A DNA stretch of 7,663 bases from contig JAILBI010000104.1 of assembly GCA_024681175.1 (NCBI GenBank), forward strand, positions 1-7,663, written 5' to 3'. A program made the translations under genes and the position numbers. Within the stretch, counting starts at the first letter, position 1. Every line of letters starts with the position of its first letter. The notes under the pieces are model-generated. The model saw nothing but the letters and a program-made list of their open reading frames with translations, made no database searches and was not told where the DNA came from. The stretch is from Acholeplasmatales bacterium (lineage in GTDB: Bacteria; Bacillota_I; Bacilli_A; Acholeplasmatales; Anaeroplasmataceae). Below, piece by piece: positions 4,277-7,663 of this stretch.

Positions 4277-6475
4277 ACTAACGATAATAAAAACAATAAT
4301 CAAGCAGTAAAAAATAAAGATAATAGAGAAAATAGAAATAAAAAGCCTAGTGAAAATAAAGCTTTTAATTCTAAACCACAAGATAAACCTAAATCATCTG
4401 GAAATCGTCCTTTTGGTAATAAGCCTCAGGATGGAAATAGAGCTAAAAGTGGCAATCGTCCTTTCGGCTCTCAACCACGTCCAAATCAAGGTCAAGGAAA
4501 TCGTCCTTTTAATAAGGATGGCTTTAAGCGTCCTAAAAAGGATAATGTTATTGAGCTTGAGCAAGATGAAACTATTGTTAAAAATGAACATAGAAGAGCT
4601 AATAATAAGCAAATCGATAAGAATAAATTAGAAAAATCTTACGAAGATGATAAAGAACGTGAAATTAAAGAAAAGTATAAGCCAGGAAAGAAAAATAAGA
4701 ATGATGATATTAAAAATAAAAAGGTAGAAAATACTATTCTTATTTATAAAGCTGGTATGACTGTTGCAGAAGTTGCACAGGCTTTAAATATCACTAATGC
4801 TCAAATTGTCATGAAGCTTATGAATTTAGGTATTATGGCTAACCAAAACCAAGCAATTGATAGAGAAACTATCGAATTAATTGCAATTGATTTTGGTTAT
4901 GAGGTTCAAGATGAAGTAATTACTGATCTTGAAAGATTTGATGAATTTAAAATTGAAGATAAGCCTGAGGATTTATCAGCACGTCCACCTGTAGTAACAA
5001 TAATGGGTCACGTTGACCATGGTAAAACAACATTACTTGATACTATTCGTTCATCACGTGTTGCAGTAAAAGAGGCTGGTGGTATCACTCAGCATATCGG
5101 TGCTTATCAGGTTGATCATAATGGCTTTAAAATTACATTCATTGATACTCCAGGCCATGCCGCATTTACACAAATGCGTGCAAGAGGTGCTCAGGTTACA
5201 GATATTGTAATCTTAGTTGTAGCTGCAGATGATGGTGTAATGCCACAAACTGAAGAAGCTATTAACCACGCAAAGGCTGCAGGATGTCCAATTATTGTTG
5301 CAGTAAACAAAATTGATAAGCCTCAAGCTCAGCCTGACCGTGTTATGACTGAATTATCTAATTTAGGTCTTACACCAGAAGAATGGGGTGGAGATACTAT
5401 TTATGTTAAGATTTCAGCATTAAAGGGCTTAGGTGTTGATACATTATTAGAAATGATTCAGCTTGTAGCCGAAATGAAGGAATTAAAGGCTAATGCAAAG
5501 AGAAAAGCATTAGGTACAGTTTTAGAAGCACAGCTTGATAAAGGTAAAGGTGCGCTTGCAACATTCTTAGTACAAAATGGTACTCTTTGTGTTGGCGATG
5601 TTGTTGTATGTGGTAACACATATGGTAAGATTCGTACAATGGAAGATGATAGAAATATTAGATATAAAACTGTTTCTCCATCAATGGCTGTTGCAGTAAC
5701 AGGTTTAAATAATGTTCCTGAAGCTGGTGATAAATTCATGGTTGTTGAAAATGAAAGAATCGCAAGATCAGTTTCAGAAGCAAGAACAAAGAAAGCATCT
5801 GATTTATCTAATATAAAGAAGCATGCTTCATTAGAAGAATTATTTGCACAAGAATCTAAGGATAAGAATAAAGAGCTTAATATCGTAATTAAAGGCGATG
5901 TTCAAGGCTCTGTAGAAGCATTAAAGGCTTCAATTGAAAAGATTGCAGTAGAAGATTTAAAGGTAAATGTAATTCGTGCTACAGTAGGTGCAATTACAGA
6001 TACTGATGTATCTTTAGCTGAAGCATCTAATGCAATTATAATTGGCTTTAATGTTCGTCCTACAAGTGAAGTTAGAGCGCTTGCTAAGGAAAAGGGCGTA
6101 GAAGTAAGATTATATAATATTATTTATCAGGTTCTTGATGATATTAAAGCTGCCCTTACAGGTATGCTTGCTCCTGTTTACCAAGAGGTTGTAGTTGGTG
6201 AATGTGTTGTAAGAAGCACATTTAAGATTTCAAAAATTGGTACTATTGCAGGATGCTATGTAACTGATGGTGTAGTTGAAAGAAATGCAAAGGTAAGAGT
6301 CTTAAGAGAAGGTATCGTTGTATTTGAAGGTAAGCTTGCTTCACTTCGTCGTTTCAAGGACGATGTTAAAGAGGTTAAGCAAGGCTTTGAATGCGGTCTT
6401 TCAATTGAAAATTTCAATGATATTAAGGAAGATGATGTCATTGAGGTATCTGTTGATAAAGAGGTTGAAAGATAA
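4274..6475 (+). CDS. infB: Translation initiation factor IF-2
   Basis: IF2 is the GTPase that brings initiator fMet-tRNA to the 30S subunit and promotes 50S joining. From the TTG at 4274 the product has 733 residues. A low-complexity N-terminal tail (about 1-150, rich in N, K, P, R) holds three GNRPF repeats. An IF2N domain follows (about 158-211, [10 protein letters not shown]). The GTPase domain has G1 GHVDHGKT (245-252), G2 [10 protein letters not shown] (268-277), G3 DTPGH (291-295), G4 NKID (345-348) and G5 SALKG (381-385). Domains II and III and the C-terminal fMet-tRNA-binding domain complete it to the usual length. The frame is open to a further TTG at 4235, which would add 13 residues; that start lacks a Shine-Dalgarno. 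The stop overlaps the rbfA ATG by one base. All GTPase motifs are intact. Confidence 0.95.
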   Translation: MTNDNKNNNQAVKNKDNRENRNKKPSENKAFNSKPQDKPKSSGNRPFGNKPQDGNRAKSGNRPFGSQPRPNQGQGNRPFNKDGFKRPKKDNVIELEQDETIVKNEHRRANNKQIDKNKLEKSYEDDKEREIKEKYKPGKKNKNDDIKNKKVENTILIYKAGMTVAEVAQALNITNAQIVMKLMNLGIMANQNQAIDRETIELIAIDFGYEVQDEVITDLERFDEFKIEDKPEDLSARPPVVTIMGHVDHGKTTLLDTIRSSRVAVKEAGGITQHIGAYQVDHNGFKITFIDTPGHAAFTQMRARGAQVTDIVILVVAADDGVMPQTEEAINHAKAAGCPIIVAVNKIDKPQAQPDRVMTELSNLGLTPEEWGGDTIYVKISALKGLGVDTLLEMIQLVAEMKELKANAKRKALGTVLEAQLDKGKGALATFLVQNGTLCVGDVVVCGNTYGKIRTMEDDRNIRYKTVSPSMAVAVTGLNNVPEAGDKFMVVENERIARSVSEARTKKASDLSNIKKHASLEELFAQESKDKNKELNIVIKGDVQGSVEALKASIEKIAVEDLKVNVIRATVGAITDTDVSLAEASNAIIIGFNVRPTSEVRALAKEKGVEVRLYNIIYQVLDDIKAALTGMLAPVYQEVVVGECVVRSTFKISKIGTIAGCYVTDGVVERNAKVRVLREGIVVFEGKLASLRRFKDDVKEVKQGFECGLSIENFNDIKEDDVIEVSVDKEVER
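4400..4510 (+). repeat. Three imperfect copies of a GNRPF-coding unit in infB
   Basis: GGAAATCGTCCTTTT at 4400-4414 recurs as GGCAATCGTCCTTTC at 4451-4465 and identically at 4496-4510. They encode Gly-Asn-Arg-Pro-Phe in the disordered IF2 tail. All three use CGT for Arg, although AGA is common elsewhere in the window, which fits copying of a unit rather than convergence. Confidence 0.75.
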
Positions 6476-6831
6476 TGAGTATTCAATTGAAGAGACTTGA
6501 AAAGCTTGCTTTAAAGGAATTATCAATCATATTAGAAGGTGAGGCTAAAAATCCTTACCTTCACTTTATAACTATCACAGAGGTTAGAATTACTAATGAT
6601 TTATCATTCATGACAATTTATTACACATTCTATCAAGGTGATAAAGAAAAGATTGAAAAAGCTTTAGAGGAAAGCAATTCATTCTTACGTTCAGCTCTTG
6701 CACCAAGAATTAACGCAAGAAAAATGCCAGAATTAATTTTTAAATATGATACATCATTAGAATATGGCAATCATATTGAAAAAATATTAATGGATTTAGA
6801 AAAAGAAAATAAAGAAAAAGAAGGTAAATAA
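6475..6831 (+). CDS. rbfA: 30S ribosome-binding factor RbfA
   Basis: RbfA binds immature 30S subunits near helix 1 / the 16S 3' region, helps late maturation, and in E. coli is needed in the cold. The 118-residue product has the family's length and its KH-like fold pattern: helix 1 (about 5-22), strands with FITITEVRIT (31-40) and MTIYYTF (46-52), helix 2 (57-75), and the C-terminal signature PELIFKYDTSLEYG (85-98). A charged tail rich in E and K ends the protein. The ATG overlaps the last base of the infB stop (TAATG), with GAGG at 6461-6464 inside infB, so the two are coupled. Two bases separate its stop from mrp. In Bacillus truB and ribF usually follow; here they do not. Confidence 0.94.
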   Translation: MSIQLKRLEKLALKELSIILEGEAKNPYLHFITITEVRITNDLSFMTIYYTFYQGDKEKIEKALEESNSFLRSALAPRINARKMPELIFKYDTSLEYGNHIEKILMDLEKENKEKEGK

Positions 6832-6833
6832 AC

Positions 6834-7655
6834 ATGGCTGGTTGTAATCATGATTGTGGTAGCTGTTCACAAAGCTGTGATAAGTCAAATCAACAAACAT
6901 TTTTATCTTTAGCAGAAGGAACAAAAATTAAACATATAGTTGGTGTTTTATCTGGTAAAGGTGGTGTAGGTAAAAGTATGGTAACATCTTTACTTGCAGT
7001 AGAGCTTGCAAAGAAAGGATATAAGGTTGGTATCCTTGATTCAGATATCACAGGACCATCAATTCCAAAGGCTTTTGGCCTTGGATATGGTGTACAAGGA
7101 ACTGAAACATTAATGTTTCCACCTTTATCTAAATTAGGAATTAAAATTATGTCTATTAATTTATTAGTAGATAATCCTATGGACCCTGTATTATGGAGAG
7201 GTCCTATGTTTGCAGGAGCAATTAAGAGCTTTTATTCAGAAACTTCTTGGGAAGAATTAGATTATTTATTAATTGATATGCCTCCAGGAACATCAGATAT
7301 TGCCTTAACAGTATTTACACAAATTCCTATGGATGGAGTATTTATTGTATCAACACCACAAGATCTAGTTAAGATGATTGTAGGAAAAGCAGTAACTATG
7401 TGTAATAGAATGAATATCGATATCTTAGGCTTAGTTGAAAATATGGCATATATTACTTGCCCTGATTGTGGAAAGAAATTATATCCATTTGGACCATCTA
7501 AGCTAGAAGATGTAGCAGATACATTTAAAATTGATGCAGTTGCATCACTTCCAATTAATCCTGATTATGCTTATTTAGTAGATACAGGAAATGTAGAAGA
7601 TATTGATACATCATTTATGGCTGACGCCATTAGAAAATTAGAATCATTAGAATAA
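6834..7655 (+). CDS. mrp: Mrp/NBP35-type Fe-S cluster carrier ATPase
   Basis: Mrp (ApbC/NBP35 family) proteins are cytosolic P-loop ATPases of the MinD/SIMIBI class that bind and pass on [4Fe-4S] clusters. The 273-residue product has a short N-terminal Cys cluster (C4, C8, C11, C15), the deviant Walker A GKGGVGKS (41-48), switch I DSD (69-71), Walker B with LLIDMPPGTSD (145-155), and the CPDC motif (209-212) that holds the bridging cluster at the dimer interface. The N-terminal DUF59/MIP18 domain of many bacterial Mrp proteins is missing. Instead the Cys cluster resembles, in a shorter form, the N-terminal cluster site of NBP35, a layout also common in clostridial proteins. The ATG at 6834 lies two bases after the rbfA stop, with a weak AAGG-type site inside rbfA. 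It therefore looks like the last seen gene of the operon; the window ends eight bases after its stop, before any terminator. Confidence 0.93.
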   Translation: MAGCNHDCGSCSQSCDKSNQQTFLSLAEGTKIKHIVGVLSGKGGVGKSMVTSLLAVELAKKGYKVGILDSDITGPSIPKAFGLGYGVQGTETLMFPPLSKLGIKIMSINLLVDNPMDPVLWRGPMFAGAIKSFYSETSWEELDYLLIDMPPGTSDIALTVFTQIPMDGVFIVSTPQDLVKMIVGKAVTMCNRMNIDILGLVENMAYITCPDCGKKLYPFGPSKLEDVADTFKIDAVASLPINPDYAYLVDTGNVEDIDTSFMADAIRKLESLE

Positions 7656-7663
7656 TTATATTA

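Noticed and set aside
4350..4631. Alternative + frame inside the infB tail
   Set aside because: It is an out-of-frame shadow of the low-complexity infB region, rich in L/I/K without domain features.
6318..6500. Small + frame overlapping the infB end and rbfA start
   Set aside because: No Shine-Dalgarno and no family features; the infB and rbfA frames fully explain the stretch.
1..7663. CRISPR array, tRNA, rRNA or insertion sequence
   Set aside because: No regularly spaced repeats, cloverleaf, rRNA segments, transposase frame or terminal inverted repeats were seen.

Overview
The window is a strongly AT-rich bacterial chromosome segment. AGA and AAA/AAT codons dominate, Shine-Dalgarno sites are clear, and TGA is used as a stop (ank and nusA end in TGA, while tryptophan is TGG). 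The gene order rimP-nusA-ylxR-infB-rbfA and the nusA form (no C-terminal acidic repeats) point to a low-GC Bacillota, perhaps an uncultured Bacilli / Erysipelotrichia-like or RF39-like lineage. The lineage is an inference; the standard genetic code argues against Mycoplasma-type code 4.

Layout, all genes on the + strand. The window opens with the C-terminal end of a YgjP-type metallopeptidase (to 212). greA (270-716) and hup (823-1101) follow, each with its own promoter, and hup ends in a strong intrinsic terminator. Next is a gene for a protein made almost entirely of ankyrin repeats (1164-2117), whose ribosome-binding site directly abuts the hup terminator. The 260-bp gap at 2118-2377 holds an apparent stand-alone small RNA gene (promoter 2114-2142, predicted transcript about 2149-2227, three hairpins, intrinsic terminator), a few small dyads, a second promoter (2293-2321) and a hairpin leader in front of rimP.

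The remainder is a compact translation/transcription operon: rimP, nusA, ylxR, infB, rbfA and an Mrp/NBP35-type Fe-S carrier ATPase. Genes overlap or nearly touch except between ylxR and infB. Compared with the Bacillus order, ylxQ is missing and an imperfect hairpin sits in that gap. Mrp follows rbfA where truB would be expected.

How the genes work together: RimP and RbfA mature the 30S subunit, IF2 starts translation, and NusA and GreA act on RNA polymerase pausing and backtracking. YlxR is a small RNA-binding partner, HU packs DNA, and Mrp delivers Fe-S clusters.

The most interesting item is the unassigned small RNA at about 2149-2227. Its first loop can pair with the whole loop of the rimP leader hairpin, and its C-rich linker matches the nusA Shine-Dalgarno. 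It may therefore regulate the operon beside it; this is a hypothesis from base complementarity only. All four promoters share TTGNNN - 17 bp - TATAAT.
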